Origin: Bosea sp. F3-2
GTDB taxonomy: Bacteria > Pseudomonadota > Alphaproteobacteria > Rhizobiales > Beijerinckiaceae
Length of the DNA: 64,000 nucleotides
Assembly (NCBI RefSeq): GCF_008253865.1
Contig: NZ_CP042333.1
Coordinates: 141,402 to 205,401 of the forward strand
Reading direction: 5' to 3'
Position 1 is the first letter of the stretch, and each line of letters opens with the position of its first letter. Positions 16,876 through 26,237 of the stretch are shown here, one piece after another. Under the pieces are notes generated by a model. It searched no databases and was not told where the DNA came from. It saw only the letters and a program-made list of their open reading frames with translations. The position numbers and the translations under genes were made by a program.

Positions 16876-17991
16876 ATGACCGACACCGCTCAGCTCAACA
16901 CCCTCGCATCCGTCCCCGACGAGCGTCCGACGCGGCCAGCGCAAAGCTGGTTCGCCCTGCTCAAGCCCTATATCGGCTCGCCCTTCAACGCCGTCGTCAC
17001 CTTCGCCTGCCTCTGGCTGATCTATCGTCTGATCACCGGCGCCTGGGGCTGGCTCGTCACCCGCGCCATCGTCGAGGGCGGCCCGCAGACCTGCAAGGCT
17101 GCGGCCGGAGCCGGCGCCTGCTGGCCGTTCCTGGCGGCGAAGCTGCGCTTCATGATCTTCGGCTTCTACCCCTATGACGAGCACTGGCGGCCGGCACTGG
17201 CGGTGCTGCTCTTCCTGGGTGCGATGATCTATTCGATGATCCCGCGCTTCTGGTCGCGCCGCCTGCTCTGGCTCTGGCTCGCCGTCGTCATCACCTGCGG
17301 CGTGCTGATGTATGGCGGGGTCTTCGGCCTCACCGTGGTCAACACCACGAACTGGGGCGGCCTGCCGCTCTCCTTCATGCTCTCCTCGGTCGGCCTCGCC
17401 TTCGGCTTCGTCCTCGGCGTGCTCTTGGCGCTGGCGCGCTCCTCGAAGCTGCCGGCGATCCAGGTCATCGCCGTCGTCTTCATCGAGATGGTGCGCGGCG
17501 TGCCGCTGGTCTCGATCCTGTTCATGGCCTCGGTGATGCTGCCGCTGTTCATGCCGGATGGCGTGACCATCGACAAATTGCTGCGAGCCCAGGTCGCGAT
17601 CATCATCTTCGCCGGCGCCTATATCGCCGAAACCGTGCGCGGCGGCCTGCAGGCCGTGCCGAAGGGCCAGCACGAGGCGGCGGCCTCGCTTGGCCTCGGC
17701 TACTGGCTGTCGATGCGCAAGATCGTGCTGCCGCAGGCGCTGAAGATCGTGATCCCGCCGCTGGTCAACATCTTCATCGGCTTCTTCCAGGACACGACGC
17801 TGGTCACCATCATCGGCCTGCTCGACTTCCTCGACACAGTCCGCTCGGCGATGCGCGATCCGGTCTGGCAGGGCATCGCCGTGCTGGAGGGCTATATCTT
17901 CGCGGCGCTGGTCTATGCCGTGTTCAGCTACGGCATGGGCTCCTATAGCCGCTTCATCGAAAGACGCCTGAAAACCGTGCATCACCATTAG
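16876..17991 (+). CDS. aapM: General L-amino-acid ABC transporter, permease
   Basis: 371 residues, the second channel subunit. Contains AapM-like segments (EMVRGVPLVSILFMASVMLPLF) and the ATPase-coupling motif EAAASLGLGYWLSMRKIVLP around residue 270. In the canonical order aapJQMP the ATP-binding gene aapP should follow directly; here 270 non-coding bases and then proC follow, so the ATPase must be supplied from elsewhere if the transporter works. Confidence 0.92.
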   Translation: MTDTAQLNTLASVPDERPTRPAQSWFALLKPYIGSPFNAVVTFACLWLIYRLITGAWGWLVTRAIVEGGPQTCKAAAGAGACWPFLAAKLRFMIFGFYPYDEHWRPALAVLLFLGAMIYSMIPRFWSRRLLWLWLAVVITCGVLMYGGVFGLTVVNTTNWGGLPLSFMLSSVGLAFGFVLGVLLALARSSKLPAIQVIAVVFIEMVRGVPLVSILFMASVMLPLFMPDGVTIDKLLRAQVAIIIFAGAYIAETVRGGLQAVPKGQHEAAASLGLGYWLSMRKIVLPQALKIVIPPLVNIFIGFFQDTTLVTIIGLLDFLDTVRSAMRDPVWQGIAVLEGYIFAALVYAVFSYGMGSYSRFIERRLKTVHHH

Positions 17992-18261
17992 GACTGATGA
18001 AGAATTTTCGGGCCCCACAATTTCCGTCCTGCACACTGAGGATACTTTGGCCTATTCGGCGGGAAAAGTCGAAAGCAATATTCATCTCTCCGGCGCGCCA
18101 GCAATACAGTTAACCGCCCTAAAATCAGGAAATCTATTCATAGTTTGCGCAATCCGCTGAGCTATACTACTCAAACTCGGATAAATTCGCTATATCCTAG
18201 CGAAAATTGATTAACTCGTTTATCCGGGCGCCATGTTATTTATCTCACTCCGGGAGGCCCC
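17992..18261. promoter_or_regulatory. Intergenic region at the place of aapP, probable proC promoter
   Basis: No trace of an ATP-binding-cassette gene (no Walker A or signature motif) was seen. The second half is AT-rich and contains a 7-bp inverted repeat at 18186-18204 (TTCGCTA, 5-base spacer, TAGCGAA), a possible operator or promoter element for proC. Confidence 0.45.
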
Positions 18262-19101
18262 ATGGTACACACAAAATCCCCCGCAGTTTGTTGCGCGCAA
18301 TCGCTGGTGCTGATCGGCGCCGGCAAAATGGGTGGCGCAATGCTGGAGGGCTGGCTGCGCATCGGTATCGATCCGAGGGGTATCAGCCTGATCGATCCCA
18401 AGCCGTCGGAAGAGATGTTCGCGCTCGCCCAAGAGAAGGGCATGCGGGTCAACCCTTCCGCCAAGGACATCCCCGCCGCCGAGGTCGTCGTGCTCGCGAC
18501 CAAGCCGCAGATGCTCGATACCGCGGCGCCGGCCGTGCAGGCCTTCATCCATCCCAAGACGCTGCTGATCTCGATCCTTGCCGGCAAGACGCTGGGCGAT
18601 CTTTCGGCGCGCCTGCCTAACGCCAACGCGATCATCCGAGCCATGCCGAACCTGCCGGCCGCAGTGCAGCGCGGCGCCACTGCGGCCGCACCCGGCAAGG
18701 GTGTCAGCGCGGCGCAGCGTGCCACCGCTGATGCCTTGCTCGGCAGCATCGGCAAGGTCGAATGGCTCGACGACGAGGGGCTGATCGATGCGGTGACCGC
18801 GATATCGGGGTCGGGACCGGCCTATGTCTTCCACCTCGTCGAATGCCTGGCCGCTGCCGGCAAGGACGCCGGCCTGCCGGCCGATGTCGCGGAGCGGTTG
18901 GCGCGGGCAACGGTGGAGGGGGCCGGCGAATTGCTGTTCCAGTCGCCGCTGCCGCCCGGCACGCTGCGCCAGAACGTGACCTCGCCCGGCGGGACCACCG
19001 CTGCTGCGCTCGAGGTGCTGATGGCCGAGGACGGCATGAAACCGCTGATGCGCAAGGCCGTGGCCGCTGCCAAATTACGCGCTGGAGAGCTTTCGGGCTG
19101 A
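18262..19101 (+). CDS. proC: Pyrroline-5-carboxylate reductase
   Basis: 279 residues, the usual ProC length. It reduces delta1-pyrroline-5-carboxylate to L-proline with NAD(P)H in the cytoplasm. The NAD(P)-binding start is LVLIGAGKMGGAMLEGW (residues ~13-30); AMPNLPAAVQRGATAAAP and the C-terminal signature AVTAISGSGPAYVFHLVE and LRQNVTSPGGTTAAALEVL are all present. It is an extra or relocated copy next to the aap transporter genes; being next to an amino-acid importer suggests a role in proline or cyclic-imine metabolism. Confidence 0.93.
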   Translation: MVHTKSPAVCCAQSLVLIGAGKMGGAMLEGWLRIGIDPRGISLIDPKPSEEMFALAQEKGMRVNPSAKDIPAAEVVVLATKPQMLDTAAPAVQAFIHPKTLLISILAGKTLGDLSARLPNANAIIRAMPNLPAAVQRGATAAAPGKGVSAAQRATADALLGSIGKVEWLDDEGLIDAVTAISGSGPAYVFHLVECLAAAGKDAGLPADVAERLARATVEGAGELLFQSPLPPGTLRQNVTSPGGTTAAALEVLMAEDGMKPLMRKAVAAAKLRAGELSG

Positions 19102-19306
19102 ACCCACGTGAATGCTGACGGATTATTATACATAGAATTTATAACAATACTTCAGAAACGGCTCTGTACGCCTATTATGTGGTTCGATATACGATCGATT
19201 AGTTTTCTCTCCTGCACCGTCGCGGCAAAATCGTCCTTCGCACCCCACCGAACGCTGCGCAGGTTCTCCGGTCCCTTTTTCGGCTCATCGTCAGGCGTCA
19301 TCTCGG

Positions 19307-20812
19307 TCACCCATCTTCCTGGAATGCTTCCTGGCGGCTTTTTCGGATTGCGGGCGCGAGGACGGTGGCGAGGAGGATTGCGGCGCCGACCAGCATAGCG
19401 GCGCTGATTGGGCGGGTGACGAAGATGAGTGGGTCGCCCCTGGAGATCAGCAGGGCGCGGCGCAGATGCTCTTCCATCATAGGGCCGAGGATGAAGCCCA
19501 GCAGCATCGGCGCCGGCTCACAGTCGAACTTGCGGAAAACGTAGCCGAGCACGCCGAACAGCCCCATCAGATATACGTCGAATGTGGTGTTGTTCAGGCT
19601 GAAGACGCCAATCGCGCAGAACACCAGGATCGCCGGGAATAGGTTATGATAGGGCACGCGGATCATCCGCACCCAGATTCCGATCAGCGGCAAGTTCAGC
19701 ACGAGCAGCATCAGGTTGCCGAGCCACATTGAGGCGATGATGCCCCAGAACAGCCTCGGCTGCTCGGTCATCACCGACGGGCCGGGCTGGATGCCCTGGA
19801 TGATCATGGCGCCGATCATCAATGCCATCACCGGGTTCGAGGGAATGCCCAGCGTCAGCATCGGGATGAAGGAGGTCTGGGCCCCGGCGTTGTTGGCGCT
19901 TTCGGGGCCGGCCACGCCCTCGATCGCGCCCTTGCCGAACGCTTGAGGCGTCCGCGAGACCTTCTTCTCCAGCGAGTAGGCAGCGAAAGATGCGAGCATG
20001 GCGCCGCCGCCGGGCAGGATGCCGAGCACCGAACCCAAGCCGGTCCCGCGCAGGATCGGCGCCCAGATCCGTCCCCAGTCCTCGCGCGTCGGCATCAGCT
20101 CGGTGACCTTCTCCAGCATCACCGATCGGCCAGTCTCGTCCTCGAGATTTGAGACAATCTCGCCAAGCGCGAAAGCACCCATGGCGACGATCACGAAGCC
20201 GATGCCGTCCTGGAGTTCGGGGAGGCCGAAGGTGTAGCGCGCGGTGCCGGAGTTGATATCGGCACCGATCAGTCCGAGCAGCAGGCCGAGCACGATCATG
20301 CCGACGGCGTGCAGAAGCGAGCCATTGGCCAGCACGATCGAGGCGACGAGGCCGAGCACCATCAGGGAGAAGTACTCGGCCGGACCGAATTTGAGGGCGA
20401 GTTCGGCCAGCGGCGGCGCGAACAGCGCGACCAGGATCGTCGAGACGGTGCCGGCGAAGAAGGAGCCGATGGCCGCAGTGGCGAGCGCGCGTCCTGCCTT
20501 GCCCTGGCGGGCCATCTGGTAGCCGTCGAGCGCGGTGACGACGGATGAGCTCTCACCGGGCAGGTTGACCAGGATGGCGGTGGTCGAGCCGCCGTACTGG
20601 GCGCCGTAATAGATGCCCGCCAGCATGATCAGGGCCGATTCCGGCGGCAGGCCGAAGGTGATTGGCAGCAGCATGGCGATGGTGGCAGTCGGCCCCAGCC
20701 CTGGCAGCACCCCGATCGCGGTGCCGAGGAAGACGCCGATGAAGCAATAGAGCAGGTTCGCGAAGGTGCCGGCCGTGGTCAAGCCGAGCCAGAGATTGCC
20801 AAGGATGTCCAT
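19307..20812 (-). CDS. Tripartite tricarboxylate transporter permease, large subunit (TctA family)
   Basis: 501 residues with about 12 hydrophobic segments and the TctA signatures GVLPGLGPTATIAMLLP, YYGAQYGGSTTAILVNLPGE near the start, and GIPSNPVMALMIGAMI in the second half. It is the main membrane channel of a sodium- or proton-driven importer for carboxylates. Together with the small subunit and binding protein upstream it forms one operon with the aldarate dehydratase gene, so a sugar diacid such as galactarate is the likely cargo (inference). Confidence 0.93.
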   Translation of the reverse strand: MDILGNLWLGLTTAGTFANLLYCFIGVFLGTAIGVLPGLGPTATIAMLLPITFGLPPESALIMLAGIYYGAQYGGSTTAILVNLPGESSSVVTALDGYQMARQGKAGRALATAAIGSFFAGTVSTILVALFAPPLAELALKFGPAEYFSLMVLGLVASIVLANGSLLHAVGMIVLGLLLGLIGADINSGTARYTFGLPELQDGIGFVIVAMGAFALGEIVSNLEDETGRSVMLEKVTELMPTREDWGRIWAPILRGTGLGSVLGILPGGGAMLASFAAYSLEKKVSRTPQAFGKGAIEGVAGPESANNAGAQTSFIPMLTLGIPSNPVMALMIGAMIIQGIQPGPSVMTEQPRLFWGIIASMWLGNLMLLVLNLPLIGIWVRMIRVPYHNLFPAILVFCAIGVFSLNNTTFDVYLMGLFGVLGYVFRKFDCEPAPMLLGFILGPMMEEHLRRALLISRGDPLIFVTRPISAAMLVGAAILLATVLAPAIRKSRQEAFQEDG

Positions 20813-20822
20813 GTGCCGCCGC

Positions 20823-21278
20823 CTAACCGAAGAACGAGCCGAGGATCGGCATCGGTACGCCCAGCCCCTTGATGAAGACGAGGACGCAGGCGAGCGTCAT
20901 AGCAAGCGCGATGGCGAGGTTGCGCCAGTCGAGGCGGAAGTGCCGGCTGGCGGTGCCACTGACCAGGATCAGCGCCATCAGCGCGACGATCGTCCCCGCC
21001 CGCGGCAGCAGCCAGCCGAACAGGGAGGTCGCCCCGACGATCAGGACGAGCGCCTTCCAGGCGACGGCGCCGATCGGCGAGCCGGCGACGAGGAAGGAGC
21101 GCACCAAGCTGGCGATCCCGATCAGCACCATCAGGCTACCGAGCACCAGCGGGAAATAGCCGGGACCCATCCGCCCGGCCGAGCCGACCGAATAGTCCCG
21201 CCCGAACCACAACGCTGCAAGGCCCAGCCCAACATACAGAAGGCCCGCCCCAAAATCCTTCGGGCTACGAAGCATCAT
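20823..21278 (-). CDS. Tripartite tricarboxylate transporter, small subunit (TctB family)
   Basis: 151 residues with four hydrophobic segments (for example DFGAGLLYVGLGLAALWFGR and LVLIVGATSLFGWLLP), the usual TctB layout. A strong AGGAGGGG ribosome site precedes a double ATG (21278/21275). It ends 10 bases before the large subunit gene. Confidence 0.85.
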   Translation of the reverse strand: MMLRSPKDFGAGLLYVGLGLAALWFGRDYSVGSAGRMGPGYFPLVLGSLMVLIGIASLVRSFLVAGSPIGAVAWKALVLIVGATSLFGWLLPRAGTIVALMALILVSGTASRHFRLDWRNLAIALAMTLACVLVFIKGLGVPMPILGSFFG

Positions 21279-21383
21279 TCCCCTCCTGTCAGGGCGCCCA
21301 TCGGCGCAATGGTTGACCAGCCAACGGCAAGGTCCGCGACACACTGCGAAGTTCGTGCCGCCCGACGACTAGCAGCCGGTCCG

Positions 21384-22370
21384 CTATTCGGCCGTGATGC
21401 CCGCGCTCTCAGCTACCGCCTTCCACTTGGCGACCTCGCCGGCGACGAACTTATTGAAGTCCGCCGAACTAATCCCGCCCGACACGAGACCGACAGCCTC
21501 GAGCCTTTTCTCGATCGGCCCCTTTACCGCCTTGGCCGTCTCTTGCTGCAAGCGAGCGACGATTTCGGCCGGCAGCTTTGCCGGAGCCGAGATGCCCGTC
21601 CATGACACCGCTACGACGTCGGGAAAACCGCTTTCTGCGATCGTCGGCGTGTCCGGATACATCGCGTTCCGTTCGGCACTGGTCACCGCGAGAATGCGCA
21701 GCTTGCCGGTCTTGACATGGGGCAGAATCGCATCGGCATTGGTGATCAGGATCGGCACCTGCCCGCCCATGACATCGGTCATCGCCGGTGCACCTCCGCG
21801 ATAGGGGATGTGGTCGATCTTGACGCCGGCCTTCATCTTAAACAGCTCCATCGCCATATGGCCGGAAGAGCCGACGCCTGAGCTGGCGTAGTTGTACTTG
21901 CCCGGCTCCTTCTTCGCCAGATCGATCAGCTCCTTCAATGTCTTGGCGGGGAAGGCCGAATTGACGGCGATGGCGTTCGCACCCGATGCGATCAGGGTGA
22001 TATGCGTGAAGTCGGTTATGGGATCGGCCAGCAGGTTTTTATAGATGCCGGCGTTGATGGCATGCGATCCGACACCCGAAAGGATCAGCGTATAGCCATC
22101 CGGTGCCGCGCGCGCGGCCGCGGCAGAACCGATGTTGCCGTTCGCGCCAGCGCGGTTTTCCACCACGACCGTATGTCCAAGGGATTTACCGAGCTCCTGG
22201 GCGACAAGTCGTCCCATGGTGTCACTGGTTCCTCCCGGGGGGAAAGGAACGATGAAGGTAATTGGCTTGGTAGGATAGCTCTGGGCCGCGACAGGCATAG
22301 ACGAGGCCAGCCCGCCGATGCCTAGCGCCGCGGTCGCAAGCATGAAGCACTTCGATAAGTTTATTTTCAT
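21384..22370 (-). CDS. Tripartite tricarboxylate transporter substrate-binding protein (Bug/TctC family)
   Basis: 328 residues: Sec signal peptide to about residue 30 (MPVAAQS), then YPTKPITFIVPFPPGGTSD, the start of all Bug proteins, followed by VVVENRAGANGNIG and INAGIYKNLLADPI-like blocks. It binds a carboxylate in the periplasm and hands it to TctAB. I start at 22370; the open frame continues upstream into the dehydratase gene but is not used. Confidence 0.92.
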   Translation of the reverse strand: MKINLSKCFMLATAALGIGGLASSMPVAAQSYPTKPITFIVPFPPGGTSDTMGRLVAQELGKSLGHTVVVENRAGANGNIGSAAAARAAPDGYTLILSGVGSHAINAGIYKNLLADPITDFTHITLIASGANAIAVNSAFPAKTLKELIDLAKKEPGKYNYASSGVGSSGHMAMELFKMKAGVKIDHIPYRGGAPAMTDVMGGQVPILITNADAILPHVKTGKLRILAVTSAERNAMYPDTPTIAESGFPDVVAVSWTGISAPAKLPAEIVARLQQETAKAVKGPIEKRLEAVGLVSGGISSADFNKFVAGEVAKWKAVAESAGITAE

Positions 22371-22471
22371 GGCGTATCCCCTGGGATTGTGGCGTTTCCT
22401 TTGATTTTTCGCGTGCCGTATCCCGGCATTCGGCGCAGCCTCATGCGAACGAGCCTGGGCTCGGTGAAGGC

Positions 22472-23665
22472 TCACCTCCGCTTGCCGACCTCGGCCTGTT
22501 CCTGGGTCCAACTGCGGGCCTGCTCGCTAAGGCTGAAGCCGAGGCCGGGCCGGTTAGGCACGATCATGCGGCCGTTCCTGATCTCGAGCGTCTCGTTGAA
22601 CATCGCTTCCGACCATTCGAAATGCTCGACCCATGGCTCGCGGCCATAGGCGGCTGTGAGATGGAGGTGGATCTCCATGCAGTAATGCGGTGCGAGCTGC
22701 AGCTTGCGGTGGTCAGCGAGGGCGAGAATCTTCAGAAACGGTGTGACGCCGCCGACGCGCGGAGCATCGGGCTGGATGAAGTCGACCGAGTTGTGCCGGA
22801 TCAGCTCGTAATGTTCGTCGACGCTGGTCAGCATCTCGCCCGTGGCGATGGGAGTTGCGAGTTCGGCCGCGAGCGCGGCATGTCCTTCGTAGTCGTAGGC
22901 GTCGAGCGGCTCCTCGATCCAAGTCAGGTTGAACTGTTCGGCGATGCGGCCGAACCGCAGAGCCGTCGTGCGGTCCCATTGCTGGTTCGCGTCGATGGCC
23001 AGCGGCACGTCGCCGATATGCTCGCGAACAGCTTCGATGCGCTTCAGGTCGACGTTCGGATCGGGCTGGCCGACCTTGAGCTTAATCGCGCCGATGCCGT
23101 TTTCGAGGGCCATCGACACCCGGTCCTTGACCTCCTCGATCGGCATCGAAAGGTAACCGCCGGAGGTGTTGTAGCAGCGCACCGAGTCCCGGTGTGCGCC
23201 AAGCAGCTTCGCAAGCGGCAGCCGGGCGCGCTTGGCCTTCAGGTCCCAGAGCGCGATGTCGAAGGCGGCGATCGCCTGTGTCGACAATCCGCTGCGACCC
23301 ACCGAGGCGCCGGCCCAGACAAGCTTATCCCAGAGCCGGGCGATGTCGTTCGGATCCTCGCCTATCAGCTCATGCGCGATCTCCTTGGCATGAGCGAACT
23401 GGCCGGAGCCGCCGGCGCGCTTGGAGTAGCTGTAACCAATGCCGCTATGGCCCTGCTCGGTTTCGATCTCGGCAAAGAGGAAGGCGATCTCGGTCAAAGG
23501 CCTTTGGCGCCCCGTCAGCACCTTCGCGTCGCTTATGGGGGCCGCCAGCGGGAGGAAGACCAGTGACAGCTTGACCCAGGCGATTCGGTCGGTCGTCGCC
23601 TCGCCCGCTTCGAGGCCGGCGGTGAGCGGATTGGCCGCGATGGTCCATGACATCGTTTCGTTCAC
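22472..23665 (-). CDS. L-talarate/galactarate dehydratase (enolase superfamily)
   Basis: 397 residues, a mandelate-racemase-subgroup enzyme. It removes water from L-talarate or galactarate (meso-galactarate) to give 5-keto-4-deoxyglucarate, Mg-dependent. Visible: GYSYSKRAGGSGQFAHAKEI and WAGASVGRSG near the N-terminus, the catalytic KLKVG, the metal ligands in DANQQWDR, EEPLDAYDYEGH and TGEM, and the catalytic His in a PHYCMEIHLHL segment. This combination closely matches characterised TalrD/GalrD enzymes. GTG start at 23665 has AGGAGAG upstream. First gene of the dehydratase-transporter operon. Confidence 0.88.
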   Translation of the reverse strand: MNETMSWTIAANPLTAGLEAGEATTDRIAWVKLSLVFLPLAAPISDAKVLTGRQRPLTEIAFLFAEIETEQGHSGIGYSYSKRAGGSGQFAHAKEIAHELIGEDPNDIARLWDKLVWAGASVGRSGLSTQAIAAFDIALWDLKAKRARLPLAKLLGAHRDSVRCYNTSGGYLSMPIEEVKDRVSMALENGIGAIKLKVGQPDPNVDLKRIEAVREHIGDVPLAIDANQQWDRTTALRFGRIAEQFNLTWIEEPLDAYDYEGHAALAAELATPIATGEMLTSVDEHYELIRHNSVDFIQPDAPRVGGVTPFLKILALADHRKLQLAPHYCMEIHLHLTAAYGREPWVEHFEWSEAMFNETLEIRNGRMIVPNRPGLGFSLSEQARSWTQEQAEVGKRR

Positions 23666-24011
23666 TGAATGACTCTCCTGATGGGGCTGAAAACCGAATG
23701 TTTCGATTGATGCGACTGCGGGTCGCCTCGGCGCGGCCAGCGGCGATATTCAGTCACAGAGCTGAGCAAAGCGGCCTTGCGCGGCCCGACGCGCCATGAT
23801 CGCGCCGGCAGTGCCGCAGGCCTCGTGTCGCAGAGCCGATATCGTCGGAGTGTTGCCGGCGTCGCTTTCCTCCCTCGCTCAGCAAACTCCGCTGCGCTGC
23901 CCTCTCCGGGGCATGCCCCGCCTGGGCGGGTGAACTCAGCTAGGAGGTAGACGGATAATCAATTCTCGTCCAAGCTCAATTTTGGATCGAAACAATACCA
24001 ATTGAGCATTG
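23666..24011. promoter_or_regulatory. Divergent promoter region, dehydratase operon / LysR
   Basis: About 345 bases between divergent genes. The 12-bp palindrome GGGGCATGCCCC lies near 23908-23920 and a short GC-rich hairpin (CCCGCC, TG, GGCGGG) just after it. The AT-rich stretch next to the LysR start (about 23950-24005) looks like its promoter. One of these is the likely LysR operator region. Confidence 0.45.
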
Positions 24012-24893
24012 ATGTTCGAGCTTTCCCAGCTCCGCTCCTTCGTCGCGGTCGCGTCCGAGCTCCATTTCGGACGGGCGGCTAAACGCCTTCACATCACGCA
24101 GCCTCCCCTCAGCCGTCAGATTCAGACGCTGGAACAGACGCTGAAGGTCGCGCTGTTCAATCGCACGAGCCGCTCCGTCGAGCTGACTTCGGCTGGCCGG
24201 GCTTTCCTGGCGGAGGCGCGCGGGATCCTGCAGCGCAGCGAAGTGGCTATGAAGATCGCGCGGGAGGCGGCACAGCCCTCGGCGGGCACCGTCAGAGTCG
24301 GGTTCGCAGCAGCGTCAACCTATGACTACTTGCCGCGCTTGGTGCGCCGCGCACGGACGGACCTCCCCCATATCGAGCTCATCTTCGAGGAGCTCAGTTC
24401 CGTCGAGCAGGAGGAGGCGCTCGCCTTTGGCAGGATCGATATCGGCGTCGCCAGACCTGTCAGCGTCCACGAGGATTTTGACTCGGCTTGTGTCTACCGC
24501 TCGGGTTTCGCGCTCGCCCTTCCAGTCGAGCATCATCTCGCCGGCAGGCGCCGTCCGCAGCTCGCGCAAATTCACCGCGAGCCCTTCATCATGTATTCAA
24601 CTGCCGGCCGATTTATGCACGATGTCCTCATCGGTGCGTTCCGGGCAGCCGGTGTTCAGCCAAATTTCGTACAATTCATGAGCCAGGCCCAGGGCATCGT
24701 CTCTCTCGTCAGCACCGGCCTCGGTATAGCGATTGTTCCAGAAGAAACGCGCAATGCGTGTTTCGACAATGTCGTCCTCCGGCCGATCCAGCTCGGCCAA
24801 TCAGCAGCAACGGAGTTCCATGTTGTTTGGCGTCGCGATAATCGCAATCCCGCTCTTCCATCGCTGCGACAGCTCATGCTTGCCCTGAACTGA
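24012..24893 (+). CDS. LysR-family regulator, probable controller of the aldarate operon
   Basis: 293 residues, standard LysR. HTH at residues ~1-60 (FELSQLRSFVAVASELHFGRAAKRLHITQPPLSRQIQTLE), effector domain from about residue 90. ATG at 24012 preferred over the TTG directly before it. Divergent from the dehydratase/transporter genes, which is the classic LysR arrangement. The SELHFGRAAKRLHITQPPLSRQI HTH is typical of regulators of aromatic or sugar-acid catabolism. Confidence 0.85.
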   Translation: MFELSQLRSFVAVASELHFGRAAKRLHITQPPLSRQIQTLEQTLKVALFNRTSRSVELTSAGRAFLAEARGILQRSEVAMKIAREAAQPSAGTVRVGFAAASTYDYLPRLVRRARTDLPHIELIFEELSSVEQEEALAFGRIDIGVARPVSVHEDFDSACVYRSGFALALPVEHHLAGRRRPQLAQIHREPFIMYSTAGRFMHDVLIGAFRAAGVQPNFVQFMSQAQGIVSLVSTGLGIAIVPEETRNACFDNVVLRPIQLGQSAATEFHVVWRRDNRNPALPSLRQLMLALN

Positions 24894-25209
24894 CCGGATC
24901 GGCAAAGCCAGACCGGCGTGACATAGAGCGCGCATATGGCATCCGGACGAAGACCGTCTTTGCCGGCGCTTGCGCTGAGGGTATCCGCGCCCAAACAGGC
25001 TGAAGCTATCGAGCCGGCCGCCTCTTCGGGGACGCCCATTCCAAGTCTCACGTTCAAATTTTTCCGGAAGCGACAACGTCGCTTAATGGCCCGAACTCAT
25101 TGCCGCTTCATGGCTGGCGGAGGATGTGCGAGCTGCGCCATGGACGGACCGACCCAGCAGAATCCAGGTCTCCGCATGGAGTGTGGCGCCTCGCCGCCGA
25201 ACGTCTGCC
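24894..25209. other. Intergenic region between convergent LysR genes
   Basis: About 315 bases without a supported gene; two LysR genes end toward it from either side. Apparent reading frames here are short and without recognisable protein character. No clear terminator hairpin was found. Confidence 0.3.
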
Positions 25210-26118
25210 TCACATCGACGCCTTCGCGGCCAACTCTCTCTGAAATCCAGCCGCGAGATGATCGATCAGTCCCCGGACCGCTGGAGGCAGCCCGCGCCGA
25301 GTTGTGAAGACCAAGTGCACGATGCCTTTAAGCCCGTGCCAAGCTGGCAGGACCCGGACGAGGCGCCCGTCGGACAGCGCTTCACGGCAGACATGATCGG
25401 GCAAGATCGCAACGCCCAGTCCGTCGATAGCGGCCTGGCGAACCGCCATCATATCGGCGCAACCCATCCGTGGCGTGATACGGACGGCGCGAGTGCCGCC
25501 GTCTTCGGATTCGAGCTGCCATTCCAGATCGTCCGCATCGTCACTGGTCGCGAGGGTGGGCAGCGCGGCCAACTGGGTAACGTCGGCCACCTGGCTCGCG
25601 AGCCGTGGCGCGGCGACGAGAATGCGTGTCGAGAGCCCAAGCGTGCGCATCGTCAGGGCGGCGTCGCTCGTCAGGGCCGCGCGAACCCGCAGCGCCAGAT
25701 CGATCCGCTCCGCGATCAGATCGACGGGCCGGTCAGTCGCAACGAGCTGCAGACGCACCTTGGGATATTTGGCCAGGAAGGACGATATCAGGCCCGAGAT
25801 CGGCTCCAACATGCCGGTGGGACAGCTGAAGCGGATGCGGCCATGCGGTTCCAACTGAGCCTGCATGACCAGCGCCTCGGCCTGCTCCGCCTCCGCCATG
25901 ATCGCCCGGCAGCGATCGTAAAAGGCAAGGCCCGTATCGGTCACGCGGAAGCGCCGGCTTGATCGTTCGATCAGCCGTAGCCCAAGCCGCTCCTCCAGCG
26001 CTGCAATGCGCCGGCTGAGCTTCGATTTGGGTTCGCGCAGCGCCCGGCCGGCCGGGGCGAAGCCACCGTGAGCCACGACCTCGGCGAAATAGGCGTAGTC
26101 GTTCAAGTCGATCTTCAT
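25210..26118 (-). CDS. LysR-family transcriptional regulator
   Basis: About 302 residues. HTH at residues ~1-60 (KIDLNDYAYFAEVVAHGGFAPAGRALREPKSKLSRRIAALE), of the subgroup with PKS-LSRRI in the recognition helix. An effector domain follows. Start ATG at 26118 (or 26121, a double ATG). The start codons lie inside a 10-bp inverted repeat (26118-26143), which could allow autoregulation. Divergent from the SDR gene at 26238, its probable target. Confidence 0.87.
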   Translation of the reverse strand: MKIDLNDYAYFAEVVAHGGFAPAGRALREPKSKLSRRIAALEERLGLRLIERSSRRFRVTDTGLAFYDRCRAIMAEAEQAEALVMQAQLEPHGRIRFSCPTGMLEPISGLISSFLAKYPKVRLQLVATDRPVDLIAERIDLALRVRAALTSDAALTMRTLGLSTRILVAAPRLASQVADVTQLAALPTLATSDDADDLEWQLESEDGGTRAVRITPRMGCADMMAVRQAAIDGLGVAILPDHVCREALSDGRLVRVLPAWHGLKGIVHLVFTTRRGLPPAVRGLIDHLAAGFQRELAAKASM

Positions 26119-26143
26119 CATCGTTCCGTCTGTGGAACGATGA
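26118..26143. promoter_or_regulatory. 10-bp inverted repeat, candidate LysR operator
   Basis: Perfect arms TCATCGTTCC (26118-26127) and GGAACGATGA (26134-26143) with a 6-base spacer, in the divergent region of a LysR gene and an SDR gene. The half ATCATCGTTC recurs at 26168-26177, nearer the SDR gene, as expected for a LysR site plus an activation half-site. Confidence 0.6.
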
Positions 26144-26237
26144 GTGCCATATTCGGCGACTACACGCATCATCGTTCTTATCGCATGTCAGAAGGGCAGC
26201 GGCGCTTCGCCGCCTACAGACTTCGAGGAGATCGATA

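Noticed and set aside
16816..18036. 406-codon open frame on the minus strand
   Set aside because: Antisense of aapM; composition rich in Asp, His and Arg without domain signals.
23918..23935. GC hairpin near the aldarate promoter as a terminator
   Set aside because: It has a two-base loop, no T-run, and lies between divergent starts, so no transcript needs ending there.
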